Assembly (NCBI GenBank): GCA_018062515.1
Contig: JAGOSC010000010.1
Location: 1-53,621 of the forward strand
Source: Candidatus Omnitrophota bacterium
GTDB lineage: Bacteria > Omnitrophota > Gorgyraeia > Zapsychrales > Zapsychraceae
DNA length: 53,621 nucleotides
Reading direction: 5' to 3'
Shown here: piece after piece, positions 43,181-51,881 of the stretch
Position numbering within the stretch: position 1 is the stretch's first letter
How the letters are laid out: each line of letters opens with the position of its first letter
The notes under the pieces: model-generated
What the model was told of the DNA's origin: nothing
Database searches by the model: none
Seen by the model: only the letters and a program-made list of their open reading frames with translations
Made by a program: the position numbers and the translations under genes

Positions 43181-44555
43181 ACGCGATAATAAAAAATACA
43201 GTATTTTGGTGGTTGATGATGAACCACTGATCAGAGAATCACTATTTGAAATCTTCAAGATTGAAGGTTTCACCACGCAAATGGCTGCATCGGCGGAGGA
43301 TGCCCTTAAATTCCTGGAAAAGTTTTCGGCAGATATCGTCATTACTGATTTAAAATTACCCAAAATGAGCGGCCTGGATTTGTTAAAAGAAATTAAAAAA
43401 AATCATAAACATACTGAAGTCATTATGATTACCGGTTACGGCTCTATTGAAACCGCTGTTGAAGCGATGAAAATCGGCGCCTTTGATTATGTTACAAAAC
43501 CGATTAATGACAGTGAAATTAAGCTTATCATCGGCAACATCGTCGGGAGAATTAAACTTGTCGAGGAAAATAAGGCCTTAAAAGAACAAATCGCTAAAAA
43601 CAAACGTCAATCTTTTGCGGGGATTATTGGTTCCAGCCCAAAAATACAAGCTGTGTACCAAATCATTGATTCCGTAGCCTCAACGAATGCCACGATTCTT
43701 ATTTCCGGAGAAAGCGGGACAGGGAAGGGGATGGTAGCGAAAGCCATTCATTCCTGCGACGAGAACCGTAAAAATAAACCATTTGTTGAAATTAGTTGCG
43801 GCGCTCTGTCAGAAACTTTATTAGAAAGTGAATTGTTTGGACATATGAAGGGTGCTTTTACCGGGGCCATTAAAGATAAAGAAGGGAGGTTTGAATACGC
43901 GAAAGGGGGAACCATTTTCCTGGATGAAATCGACGCGTTTTCACCAAGCCTTCAGGTTAAGCTTTTAAAAGTCCTTCAAGACGGGATATTTGAGCGCGTC
44001 GGTGATAATATTCCCCGTAAAGCGGATGCCCGCATCATCGTCGCAACAAATCAGCAATTGACTGACCTTGTCGAAAAAGGCACATTCCGTGAAGACTTAT
44101 ATTACCGGATTAATGTCATCGCCATTCAAATGCCGCCTCTGCGTGACCGTACGGACGATATTAAAATGATCGTCGATCATTTTCTTCAGCACTACAGCAA
44201 ACTCAATAACAAAAAAATATCCGGCATATCGGATGAAGTGATTCAAATGTTTAAAAATTATAATTGGCCTGGTAATATCCGCGAACTTGAAAATGCCATT
44301 GAAGGCGCCGTGATTATGGCCAAGACGGAAACGGTAAATAAAATTGATGTGCCCAACGGTTCTAAATTTGATGAGCAGGAAACAAAGAGTAGTGAAGGTA
44401 AATCTTTAAAAAAAGCCACCGAACAGCCTGAACGTGAACACATCATTTCCGTATTAAATGAATGCAATTGGAATAGGAATAAAGCGGCGGCCGCGTTAGG
44501 CGTTAATCGAACCACTCTTTATAATAAAATGAAAAAATATAATATCCTAGATTAA
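43170..44555 (+). CDS. NtrC-family sigma-54 response regulator
   Basis: The receiver domain (ILVVDDEPLIRESLFEIFK, ADIVITDLKLPKMSG with Asp60, and Lys in YVTKPINDSE) is followed by the AAA+ domain. That has Walker A ISGESGTGKGMVAKAIH, the sigma-54 contact loop MKGAFTGA, Walker B GGTIFLDEIDAFS and the arginine-finger segment FREDLYYRINV. A Fis-type helix-turn-helix ends the protein (NRNKAAAALGVNRTTLYNKM). It should activate RpoN promoters; those at 16294 and 37711 are the natural targets. It is comparable to the PrsR-type regulator of PEP-CTERM systems. Confidence 0.95.
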   Translation: MNDKRDNKKYSILVVDDEPLIRESLFEIFKIEGFTTQMAASAEDALKFLEKFSADIVITDLKLPKMSGLDLLKEIKKNHKHTEVIMITGYGSIETAVEAMKIGAFDYVTKPINDSEIKLIIGNIVGRIKLVEENKALKEQIAKNKRQSFAGIIGSSPKIQAVYQIIDSVASTNATILISGESGTGKGMVAKAIHSCDENRKNKPFVEISCGALSETLLESELFGHMKGAFTGAIKDKEGRFEYAKGGTIFLDEIDAFSPSLQVKLLKVLQDGIFERVGDNIPRKADARIIVATNQQLTDLVEKGTFREDLYYRINVIAIQMPPLRDRTDDIKMIVDHFLQHYSKLNNKKISGISDEVIQMFKNYNWPGNIRELENAIEGAVIMAKTETVNKIDVPNGSKFDEQETKSSEGKSLKKATEQPEREHIISVLNECNWNRNKAAAALGVNRTTLYNKMKKYNILD

Positions 44556-44561
44556 AACTCC

Positions 44562-45587
44562 ATGACCGACGACAAATCACGTAAATTAGCGCAACAATTG
44601 ATTATCAAAAATAAATGGTGGGACATGCTTTCACGTTTTATTGATGTCCTACGCATCAATATTTATATTGTTGACCGCGCCGGCCAAATCATCCTTCCTC
44701 CGGAAGAAACCAAATACGGCGGACGCCTGCTTACACATCCAGCGCTAGGTTTTGATATCTTTAAAGAAGATGACGCCTTTGAAATTCAGTTTGTAAACCA
44801 TGCACATTATCTGGAAGCTACTAATCGTTATGACTTATTTAGTTATGCCATTCCAATAAAAACAGCCGATTCAGAGGTCATCGCTTATGTTATGGTCGGC
44901 CCGGTGATTCTTAATAAAAGACGAGATACAGTTGATTATGTAAATCAAGCTAAATTGATTGGCGCGGATGTCGAGGGCGTATTAAACGAGATCAAGGAAA
45001 TCCGTGTCGTGTCTAATATTATGCTGAATTCGATCATCAATTTATTAACGGAAATAGTGCGCGATAATATTAAAATCCATTCTAACCATGAAAACAGCGC
45101 CAATGATCATACAATTTCTCAGAAGATCTGGACGAAAAAATTTGAAATAATGGCTAATGAAATATATTCAACCGTTCGAGTCGATGAATTGCTCATTACT
45201 TTACTCGACGTTGCATTAAAAATGACGGACACCGAATGCGGTTCGGTCATGATGTTGGATCAGGAAACCAATGAATTAACCATCAAAGCTTCTAAAGGAC
45301 TCAAAAATCGAAAAACGGAGGATATACGTCTGAAAATGGGGGAGGGGATTGCAGGCCTCGTCGCCAAAAGTAAAGCTCCTCTTATTATTGACCGGGATAA
45401 TCCGGACAGCAGAATTGCCTCTATGCTTCATCGGCCCGAAATCAAGAAGGCCTTGGTTATGCCTTTGGTTTCCAGAAACCGTTGTTATGGAGTCCTGAAT
45501 CTGCATACGAATAATGCGGACGATAAACTCACTGAAAATCTTGATAATCTTCAGTACCTAACTCAATTATTATCCTCAGCCTTTTAA
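44562..45587 (+). CDS. PocR-like sensor plus GAF domain protein
   Basis: The first 185 residues (WDMLSRFIDVLRINIYIVDR, RYDLFSYAIPIKTADSEVIAYVMVGPVIL) resemble the PocR ligand-binding domain, though no cysteine is present. Residues 195-341 form a GAF domain (LDVALKMTDTECGSVMMLDQ, MGEGIAGLVAKSKAPLII, LVMPLVSRNRCYGVLNLHT). There is no kinase, cyclase or DNA-binding output. It follows the activator gene by 6 bases and probably modulates the kinase/activator pair by protein contact, which is inference. The PocR call is by eye and moderate. Confidence 0.7.
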   Translation: MTDDKSRKLAQQLIIKNKWWDMLSRFIDVLRINIYIVDRAGQIILPPEETKYGGRLLTHPALGFDIFKEDDAFEIQFVNHAHYLEATNRYDLFSYAIPIKTADSEVIAYVMVGPVILNKRRDTVDYVNQAKLIGADVEGVLNEIKEIRVVSNIMLNSIINLLTEIVRDNIKIHSNHENSANDHTISQKIWTKKFEIMANEIYSTVRVDELLITLLDVALKMTDTECGSVMMLDQETNELTIKASKGLKNRKTEDIRLKMGEGIAGLVAKSKAPLIIDRDNPDSRIASMLHRPEIKKALVMPLVSRNRCYGVLNLHTNNADDKLTENLDNLQYLTQLLSSAF

Positions 45588-45667
45588 ATGAATTAAAGAC
45601 TAACCGAGTAGATAATCAATAGTCTGCGTTTATATTTTTTATTTATGAACATTACATTTTACAAAAT

Positions 45668-46705
45668 ATGAAAAAAACTATTTTAGTTACCGGCGCAGCC
45701 GGATATATCGGTTCACACACCTTTGTTGAGTTATTAAATTCTCAATATTCAGCGATTATCATTGATAATTTTTCGAATGCAGAATATAAAATGATTCAGC
45801 GGCTTAAAGAATTGACGAACACGGACGTCCGTCTTTATCAGGGCGACTGTAATGACCGTATTTTTATGGACCGCGTCTTCAGCCAGGAACCGGAAATTTC
45901 CGGTGTTATCCATTTTGCCGCGTTTAAAGCGGTAGGCGAATCCGTCGAGAATCCGTTAAAATATTACAACAATAATATTGGTTCTGTCTTAGTTTTGCTT
46001 GAAATAATGATGAAGCATCGCGTAGAATTGTTGGTTTTTTCTTCATCATGTACCGTGTACGGCCAGCCAGATCATTTGCCCGTTACCGAGCTCTCACCGA
46101 AGAAACCAGCACAATCTCCCTATGGGAATACAAAAAGAATTTGTGAGGAAATCATCGAAGATTGTGTGATCAGCGGATCACCGATCAAAGCTGTGATGTT
46201 AAGGTACTTTAATCCGATCGGATCCCATCCGTCGGCGTTGATTGGCGAATTACCGCTAGGCGTTCCGAGTAATCTCGTGCCTTTTGTGACTCAAACGGCC
46301 GCGGGAATACGAAAGGAATTAACCATATTTGGTGATGATTACAATACCCCCGATGGAACATGCATTCGGGATTATATTCATGTCGTCGATTTGGCCCAGG
46401 CACATGTCAAAGCACTTAATTTTTTATCAGCCGTTAAGGATGATCATTATTTTGATGTCTTAAATGTGGGAACCGGACACGGCAACAGTGTTTTGGAAGT
46501 TATTAAAACCTTTGAAAAAGTCACAGGGGAAAAATTGAATTATAAAATCGGCCCGCGCAGAAAAGGCGATGTGGAGGCAATTTATGCCAATGTGGATAAG
46601 GCCACTCGTGTGCTTGACTGGAAAACACAACTGACTCTCGAAGATGCCTTGAGAGACGCTTGGAAATGGCAAAAAAGCTTGAAACAGGAAGAGAGGGGAA
46701 GATGA
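45668..46705 (+). CDS. galE: UDP-glucose 4-epimerase
   Basis: The NAD-binding ILVTGAAGYIGSHTFVELL, the GalE segments IDNFSNAE, VIHFAAFKAVGESVENPLKYY and VFSSSCTVYG, and the catalytic YGNTKR (Tyr-x3-Lys) are present. LRYFNPIGSHPSALIGELP and TPDGTCIRDYIHVVDLAQAH complete the family pattern. It interconverts UDP-glucose and UDP-galactose, supplying precursors to the glycosyltransferases upstream. The 345-residue length is standard. It overlaps the next epimerase gene by four bases. Confidence 0.95.
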   Translation: MKKTILVTGAAGYIGSHTFVELLNSQYSAIIIDNFSNAEYKMIQRLKELTNTDVRLYQGDCNDRIFMDRVFSQEPEISGVIHFAAFKAVGESVENPLKYYNNNIGSVLVLLEIMMKHRVELLVFSSSCTVYGQPDHLPVTELSPKKPAQSPYGNTKRICEEIIEDCVISGSPIKAVMLRYFNPIGSHPSALIGELPLGVPSNLVPFVTQTAAGIRKELTIFGDDYNTPDGTCIRDYIHVVDLAQAHVKALNFLSAVKDDHYFDVLNVGTGHGNSVLEVIKTFEKVTGEKLNYKIGPRRKGDVEAIYANVDKATRVLDWKTQLTLEDALRDAWKWQKSLKQEERGR

Positions 46706-47673
46706 AAACGGTGCTATTAACCGGCGCGGCTGGTTTTATCGGTTCAAAAACAACGGAATTCTTATTGGCGGATAAAACCAAGGTCATTGGTTTGGACAAT
46801 ATGAATGACTATTACGACGTAAAAATAAAACAACACAGATTACAACATTTACAAAAAGATAAAAATTTTATTTTCCATAAAAATGATATCGAAAATCATG
46901 CCGCCATTAAGAAAATTTTTCAGCAGCATAAAATCGATGCGGTAATCAATCTTGCGGCCAGGGCCGGCGTTCGATACAGCATGATCAATCCCTATGTATA
47001 TTTTTCCACCAATACGCAAGGCACGCTGAATTTACTGGAACTTTGCAGAGAATTTAAAATAAAAAAATTCGTCCTGGCCTCGACTTCATCTTTATATGCT
47101 GGACAAAAAATGCCCTTCAAAGAGAATTTAGCCGTTAACACACCCATCTCATCTTATGCGGCCAGTAAAAAAGCCGCGGAAGTGACCTGCTACACGTATC
47201 ATTATTTGTATGACATCGATATTACGGTTTTACGGTATTTCACCGTCTATGGACCAGCGGGACGTCCGGATATGTGCATGTTCCGGTTTATAAAATGGAT
47301 CGATGAGGGACAACCAATTGAATTATTTGGTGACGGATCCCAAAGCCGGGATTTTACCTACGTAGATGACATCGCTAAAGGAACAATTAAGGCTATGCGA
47401 AAGGTTGGTTTTGAAACCATTAACCTGGGTGGAGGGAACAAACCTTACAAATTAACCTATGTTATTAAATTAATTGAGAAATATTTAGGGAAAAAAGTCC
47501 GCATCAAACAATTTGATTTTCACAAGACGGATTTAAAAGCGACCTGGGCCGATATCAGCAAAGCCAAAAACATACTCAAATGGGAACCAACCATTGAATT
47601 GGAAGATGGCGTTAAACGTTGTGTTCAGTGGTATCAAGATAATAAAAGCTGGGTGAAAAACGTAAAACTTTAA
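46702..47673 (+). CDS. NAD-dependent nucleotide-sugar epimerase, UDP-glucuronate 4-epimerase-like
   Basis: The protein starts TVLLTGAAGFIGSKTTEFLL and contains DNMNDYYDVKIKQHRL, typical of UDP-glucuronate epimerases and close relatives. VINLAARAGVRYSMINPYVY, FVLASTSSLYA, ISSYAASKKAAE (Tyr-x3-Lys) and DGSQSRDFTYVDDIAKGTI follow. The start at 46702 is chosen because it overlaps the galE stop (ATGA) and has GAGAGGGGAAG upstream; the frame is open earlier, from 46660. The sugar is probably UDP-glucuronate to UDP-galacturonate, but dTDP- or GDP-sugars are possible. Confidence 0.87.
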   Translation: MKTVLLTGAAGFIGSKTTEFLLADKTKVIGLDNMNDYYDVKIKQHRLQHLQKDKNFIFHKNDIENHAAIKKIFQQHKIDAVINLAARAGVRYSMINPYVYFSTNTQGTLNLLELCREFKIKKFVLASTSSLYAGQKMPFKENLAVNTPISSYAASKKAAEVTCYTYHYLYDIDITVLRYFTVYGPAGRPDMCMFRFIKWIDEGQPIELFGDGSQSRDFTYVDDIAKGTIKAMRKVGFETINLGGGNKPYKLTYVIKLIEKYLGKKVRIKQFDFHKTDLKATWADISKAKNILKWEPTIELEDGVKRCVQWYQDNKSWVKNVKL

Positions 47674-47800
47674 ATCTACGTACAAACATTTTTCCTCATT
47701 AGACCTGCAGCAAATTCTTTAAATCACTTCTCATACATCAAAAATAACATTTAAAAAACCGAATAAAATCGTTTTAATTTTTAACTACCATATTATAATA

Positions 47801-47852
47801 AGCATATGCTCATAATAAATACCAACTTAATATGAGCACATGATCATATTAA
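47801..47852 (+). promoter_or_regulatory. operator-like inverted repeats before the DUF134 regulator
   Basis: TTAATATGA (47827-47835) and TCATATTAA (47844-47852) form a perfect 9-base inverted repeat with an 8-base spacer. Upstream, AGCATATGCT (47801-47810) is a palindrome directly after a TATAAT at 47794-47799, and TGCTCATA (47807-47814) is repeated inverted as TATGAGCA (47831-47838). Autoregulation by the downstream protein is inferred. Confidence 0.5.
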
Positions 47853-47874
47853 TTATCCCTTTAAAGGTGCCACA

Positions 47875-48294
47875 TTGAAAAAAGGCCGAAGAAAAAAAGT
47901 CCGATACATTCAACAAATGCCAATCGTAGTGCAATTCTCACCGCGCGGCAAACCCGGACGCCCGGATGAAATTGAATTAAAAGTTGATGAATTTGAAGCG
48001 ATCAAATTGGCAGACCATCAAGGCTACGATCAAACTGAAGGCGCAGCGGCTATGGGAATTTCCAGGGCAAGCTTTGGCCGCATTATACGAAATGCCCGGA
48101 AGGTATTAGCATCGGCCTTGGTGGATGGCAAAATCATTCGTATCCGAATTGGCGATGTACAAGTCGGCGTTCGTCAGAAAAATCTCCCCGTGAAGAATAA
48201 ATCTTCCGAAAGCGCACAAAGAACCGAGCAAATCTTGCGCGACAATATTCTTAAATACAAAGCCAATGAGCCGATTAAAGATGGCACTTTGTAG
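47875..48294 (+). CDS. DUF134-family DNA-binding protein
   Basis: The 139-residue protein matches DUF134: VDEFEAIKLADHQGYDQTEGAAAMGISRASFGRIIRNARKVLASALVDGKIIRI. The core is a sigma-70 region-4-like helix-turn-helix. Family members often neighbour genes for iron-molybdenum-type proteins, and here a molybdenum hydroxylase cluster lies downstream on the other strand. It starts with TTG at 47875, supported by AAAGGTG five bases upstream. The last 35 residues are charged and not conserved. Regulation of its own promoter is suggested by the inverted repeats upstream. Confidence 0.82.
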   Translation: MKKGRRKKVRYIQQMPIVVQFSPRGKPGRPDEIELKVDEFEAIKLADHQGYDQTEGAAAMGISRASFGRIIRNARKVLASALVDGKIIRIRIGDVQVGVRQKNLPVKNKSSESAQRTEQILRDNILKYKANEPIKDGTL

Positions 48295-48450
48295 GCAAAT
48301 TTTGAATCCCTTTTAGCCGATTTTACTTTTCAACAAACTTCCTATAATACATATTATGTTAAGTAGTTATACAGGAAATGACCTTCATTTGGTGTTTTTG
48401 CCTCAAACGAACATCCCAAGACTTAATCCGGTATTCTCTTCTAAATATGT

Positions 48451-48490
48451 ACAAATAAAAAACCCGTCAGCTTTTTTTTGCTAACGGGTT
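48451..48490 (-). terminator. intrinsic terminator after the PPOX-family gene
   Basis: AACCCGTCAGC (48461-48471) pairs with GCTAACGGGTT (48480-48490) with one mismatch. On the minus strand the stem is followed by a T-rich tract, so it ends the minus-strand genes. On the plus strand the downstream T tract is weak. Confidence 0.8.
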
Positions 48491-48512
48491 TATATATTTT
48501 CGACTCTAATAC

Positions 48513-48923
48513 TTACTCAAAAGAAACGAACTCGGGTTCTTTCTGATGCGGCGTCATAACTTCAGCAGCATTTATATCAACCTCAAGAAGTATGAAGTTG
48601 GGATCATCAACGCCGCCAAAATATTGTTTTAACATGGGAATCGTGTCCCACAAAAGCTGTTTATTCTCTTTATTGGTTGTAATCTTTCCAACCCCGGTTA
48701 ACCGGGCATACCACATTTTGCGGTCAACAAAACAAATTTCGACGGCTGGATTTTTTTCGATCTGTTTGATGGTTCTTGAGCGGCCTAATAAAGCGACTAA
48801 TAGCTGATTATCATCCGTTAAAAACGGCATCATGGGACGAACACGCGGTTGATTCCCTTCTGTTGTCGCTAAAAGTCCAAAACCGGTATCCCGGATTAAA
48901 TCGATTACATCATCTTTTGTCAT
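48513..48923 (-). CDS. pyridoxamine 5'-phosphate oxidase-like flavin-binding protein
   Basis: The 136-residue protein starts DVIDLIRDTGFGLLATTEGNQPRVRPM and has SRTIKQIEKNPAVEICFVD and WYARLTGVGKITTN. This is the split-barrel fold of general-stress and FMN-binding PPOX-like proteins. It probably binds FMN or F420-like cofactors and acts on small molecules; the substrate is unknown. It is the distal gene of a minus-strand group, 39 bases after xdhC, with a terminator directly behind it. Confidence 0.8.
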   Translation of the reverse strand: MTKDDVIDLIRDTGFGLLATTEGNQPRVRPMMPFLTDDNQLLVALLGRSRTIKQIEKNPAVEICFVDRKMWYARLTGVGKITTNKENKQLLWDTIPMLKQYFGGVDDPNFILLEVDINAAEVMTPHQKEPEFVSFE

Positions 48924-48962
48924 TTGATACCCTTTCTTGATACAGCCGCATTAAATGAGACA

Positions 48963-49775
48963 TTATGAAGCTTTATTTTTTTCTTTAAACTTATCCGTTT
49001 CTAAACGGTTTTCATTGGAAATTCTGATGATTTCAGCGGCAATAGATATGGCGATTTCGGCCGGCGTTTGAGCGCCGAGATCAATCCCGGCAGGTATATT
49101 AATTCTTTTTAGAAAAGCTTCTTTTACGCCAGACTCTTTTAATCGATTAAAAAACTTGATTCGCTTAGGCTTGCTTGAAATGACACCAATATATGCGGCA
49201 TCGGAAGCAATCACCGCTTCTAAACATTCATAATCATACTCATTACCCTGCGTGACAATCATGATGTATGTATTTGAATCAATTTTACATTGCTTCAGCT
49301 TGTCTGCATAATTTCCAGTTAGAATTTTATCAACATGGATTAATCGTTTTTTATTGGCAAATTCTTTTCGGTTGTCGATGACGGTCACATGAAAATCTAA
49401 TATTTTGCACACCATCGAAAAAGGTAAACCGATGTGGCCCGCACCGCACAAAATTAATTTATTTTGTTGGATGAAAGGCTCTACAAAAACCTTAATTTGT
49501 CCGCCGCAAACAGATTGTCCTTTTTGCCCGAAATAGTCATAGGTGATTAATTTGGTCTTTTTCGTTTTGATTGCGTCTAAGCATTGCTGCTGAGCATCTT
49601 TTTCATTACGCCCGCCGCCAATGGATCCGAAAGAAGTGCCATCTTCAATGACCACCATTTTTGCTCCAGCCTTACGCGGAGTTCCTTTAACAGTGCTTTC
49701 GATGACCGTGGCAAACGCGAATTTTTGACCATTTTTCTCGGCAAGTAAAGCGCGGCTAAGCAGTTCATGATCCAT
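48963..49775 (-). CDS. xdhC: XdhC/CoxI-family molybdenum cofactor maturation protein
   Basis: XdhC proteins load sulfurated molybdenum cofactor into xanthine-dehydrogenase-type enzymes. The N-terminal XdhC_CoxI segment is present (FAFATVIESTVKGTPRKAGAKMVV, FGSIGGGRNEKDAQQQ) and the C-terminal Rossmann part is KLILCGAGHIGLPFSMVCKIL, VTVIDNRKEFAN, YIGVISSKPKRI and HCPI-like PAGIDLGAQTPAEIAISIAAEII. The client is probably the hydroxylase at 52256. Its ATG shares one base with the stop of the cyclophilin gene (TAATG), so translation is coupled. Confidence 0.9.
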   Translation of the reverse strand: MDHELLSRALLAEKNGQKFAFATVIESTVKGTPRKAGAKMVVIEDGTSFGSIGGGRNEKDAQQQCLDAIKTKKTKLITYDYFGQKGQSVCGGQIKVFVEPFIQQNKLILCGAGHIGLPFSMVCKILDFHVTVIDNRKEFANKKRLIHVDKILTGNYADKLKQCKIDSNTYIMIVTQGNEYDYECLEAVIASDAAYIGVISSKPKRIKFFNRLKESGVKEAFLKRINIPAGIDLGAQTPAEIAISIAAEIIRISNENRLETDKFKEKNKAS

Positions 49776-50332
49776 TATTTTTTAACGTAGGCATTGATGA
49801 TTTTTTGTTCTTGAACCGGACGATCACCAGGACCCGTAGGCGTTTGTTCAATGGCGGTAACACTTGTAATCCCTGAGACAACTTCCCCAAAAATCGTATG
49901 ATTACCATCCAACCACGGCGTCGCTGCGGTGGTAATAAAAAATTGAGATCCGTTGGTGTTTGGTCCAGCATTAGCCATCGCCAATAACCCAGGACGATCA
50001 AATTTGACAGCTGGTGAAACTTCATCCTCAAATTTTCCTCCCCAAAGACTTTCCCCGCCACTGCCAGTTCCGGTTGGATCTCCGCCTTGAATCATAAATT
50101 GAGGAATAACACGGTGAAAAATGAGCCCATTGTAATAACCTTTATTTATTAGTCCGACAAAGTTCTCACACGTTTTCGGCGCGACATCACAGAATAAATT
50201 AATCTCAATATCACCTTGAGTAGTTTGTAAGACAACAGTTGTTGGTGCCATTTGTGCAGTTCCTTTGTTGGGTGTTAAAACAACGAGTGAAAGTAACGCG
50301 AGTGAGCAGATGAATAAATTAAAATTTTTCAT
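49775..50332 (-). CDS. periplasmic cyclophilin-type peptidyl-prolyl cis-trans isomerase
   Basis: A signal peptide (FNLFICSLALLSLVVLTPNKGTAQ) precedes a compact cyclophilin domain: VVLQTTQGDIEINLFCDVAPKTCENFV, FHRVIPQFMIQGGDPTGTGSGG (Arg and Phe of the active site), LLAMANAGPNTNGSQFFITTA and TPWLDGNHTIFGEVVSG. It would catalyse proline isomerisation in exported proteins. At 185 residues it is the usual PpiA/PpiB size. It has AAGGAAAAG upstream. Coupling to a cytosolic cofactor chaperone is unusual and may only reflect gene packing. Confidence 0.93.
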   Translation of the reverse strand: MKNFNLFICSLALLSLVVLTPNKGTAQMAPTTVVLQTTQGDIEINLFCDVAPKTCENFVGLINKGYYNGLIFHRVIPQFMIQGGDPTGTGSGGESLWGGKFEDEVSPAVKFDRPGLLAMANAGPNTNGSQFFITTAATPWLDGNHTIFGEVVSGITSVTAIEQTPTGPGDRPVQEQKIINAYVKK

Positions 50333-50411
50333 ATCTTTTCCTTTCTTATCTTTCTTTAGAGTTTTACTGGTGATTTTAGATTTCCCTAAGTTTAAGGAAT
50401 TCCCGTGTTCC

Positions 50412-51236
50412 TTATATTTTCTTATTTAAATCAATTTTTATAGCGGAATTTACCGGCGAATCAGCTTGCTGTTCACTTTGGATTTTTTGTGGCTGGATTT
50501 CCGTACGCGCCGTACGCAAAGCCAACTGAAGTTCTTTGGCGCGATCCTTAACCTCCTTAATTTCACTTTCAAGAATGGCTTTTAATTTAAAAAAATCTTC
50601 GCGGTTTTTTAATTCATTATTTAACGCGCCTTCGATATTCGCCAATTTTTGACTTTTCTCGTTAAATAAAACATCCAATTTTTCATATTTTTCTTTCATT
50701 TCCTTTAGCTGATCAGCCGCCTCTTGTTCCCTTTTAATAGCCAAAGGATCAGGCTTATTAGTGGTAATCGGTGCCGTCGTAAGCGAAGCCGTACCCGTGC
50801 TTGGCGCGCTTTCCTTTTCTTCTCTGGTGAACAAATGTTTGGCTTGCAACGGCGAGGATTTAATGGTCAGATCCGAAAAAGTTGTAGCCTGCGGAATATC
50901 GTCCTGCGGGTTAACCTTATTTTTTCCAAAACTCACATCCTGAGTTAGTTTTGCCATCAAGCTGTTAGATTTTTCAGGATCGTTTTGATGGGATACATTC
51001 GCGGAAAAATTATTTTTTACAACTTGGGCTTTCGTAGGGTCAGAATGTTTTTTTTCAAAAAAATTCTTAATAATAGCGTCTTTTCCGGCAAAAGGTTGGC
51101 CATACTTTTGTTTTTTAACCAGCGTCGGCCTCATCGAATTGACTGTACCGGTTTCGGTTTTCAACAACCACGCGACATAAAAAATACCGACTACACTAAT
51201 ACCTATTAAGATGTAATAAATATAAAACAAAGGCAA
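50412..51236 (-). CDS. single-pass membrane protein with a coiled coil, unknown function
   Basis: An N-terminal membrane helix (LFYIYYILIGISVVGIFYVAWLL) is followed by a Ser/Thr/Lys-rich disordered region. A coiled coil spans about residues 165-240 (KEMKEKYEKLDVLFNEKSQKL, LESEIKEVKDRAKELQLALR). I recognise no family. The start is TTG at 51236, supported by AGGAG seven bases upstream. It is the first gene of the minus-strand group and lies 55 bases from the divergent nucleotidyltransferase gene. Confidence 0.65.
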   Translation of the reverse strand: MPLFYIYYILIGISVVGIFYVAWLLKTETGTVNSMRPTLVKKQKYGQPFAGKDAIIKNFFEKKHSDPTKAQVVKNNFSANVSHQNDPEKSNSLMAKLTQDVSFGKNKVNPQDDIPQATTFSDLTIKSSPLQAKHLFTREEKESAPSTGTASLTTAPITTNKPDPLAIKREQEAADQLKEMKEKYEKLDVLFNEKSQKLANIEGALNNELKNREDFFKLKAILESEIKEVKDRAKELQLALRTARTEIQPQKIQSEQQADSPVNSAIKIDLNKKI

Positions 51237-51255
51237 TGGATTTCTCCTGGAAGAA

Positions 51256-51285
51256 TTGACAATACGCTAATCGTAACTATATAAT
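51256..51285 (+). promoter_or_regulatory. consensus promoter of the nucleotidyltransferase gene, probably giving a leaderless mRNA
   Basis: A perfect TTGACA (51256-51261) and a perfect TATAAT (51280-51285) are 18 bases apart. The ATG at 51292 begins 7 bases after the -10, where transcription should start, and there is no room for a ribosome binding site. Confidence 0.75.
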
Positions 51286-51291
51286 TGGATT

Positions 51292-51876
51292 ATGTTATCA
51301 TGCCTTTTATTAGCCGCCGGTGAAAGTCAACGCTTTGGCTCGCCAAAAGCATTAGCTAAAATTAATCACGTGACCATTATTGAACAGTTACAACAACGGT
51401 TCATAGATGCTCACATTGATGAATTGATTATTGTACTAGGCGCGCATGCACAGAAGATTGAACCGTTCATATTAAAACACAATCGTATTCGGATTGTCTA
51501 CAATAAAGATTATATTTTTGGCCAAACATCTTCATTTTTGACCGGTTTTAAAGAAATAAATAAGTCATCTCAAGGTGTTATGCTTTTGCCGGTCGATTAC
51601 CCATTCATCACTTTAGACACGATCAATAAACTAAAAAGTGAATTTCACCGACGTCCTGAAAAAATCATTATTCCCGTCTACAAAGAGAAAAAGGGACATC
51701 CGCCTATTTTCTCGATTCGCTTTAAAGAACAATTTTTAAATCTGAATTATTTGCAGGGAATAAATTCTATATTTAAGAAACTTCCCGATGAAATCATTTT
51801 ATTTCCCGTCGATGATCCGGGAGTCATCCAGACATTTAATACCCCGGAAGAATTTTCAAAGATAACCGATGAATAA
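51292..51876 (+). CDS. MocA/MobA-like nucleotidyltransferase
   Basis: The signature LLLAAGESQRFGSPKALAKI (LAAG-x-S-x-R-x-G-x2-K) marks a nucleotidyltransferase of the MobA/MocA group. INKSSQGVMLLPVDYPFI carries the second metal motif and KKGHPPIFSIRF the product-side motif. Such enzymes convert molybdopterin cofactor to its cytidine dinucleotide form, as used by xanthine-dehydrogenase-type enzymes. The neighbouring xdhC and hydroxylase genes support that role. The 194-residue length is normal. It is divergent from the coiled-coil gene and convergent with the lipoprotein gene. Confidence 0.86.
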   Translation: MLSCLLLAAGESQRFGSPKALAKINHVTIIEQLQQRFIDAHIDELIIVLGAHAQKIEPFILKHNRIRIVYNKDYIFGQTSSFLTGFKEINKSSQGVMLLPVDYPFITLDTINKLKSEFHRRPEKIIIPVYKEKKGHPPIFSIRFKEQFLNLNYLQGINSIFKKLPDEIILFPVDDPGVIQTFNTPEEFSKITDE

Positions 51877-51881
51877 TGGTC

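Noticed and set aside
48356..48484. A 42-codon frame (MLSSYTGNDLHLVF...) preceded by TATAAT with leaderless-type spacing
   Set aside because: It runs through the terminator hairpin at 48461-48490, has no recognisable family and a weak -35, so it is more likely chance.
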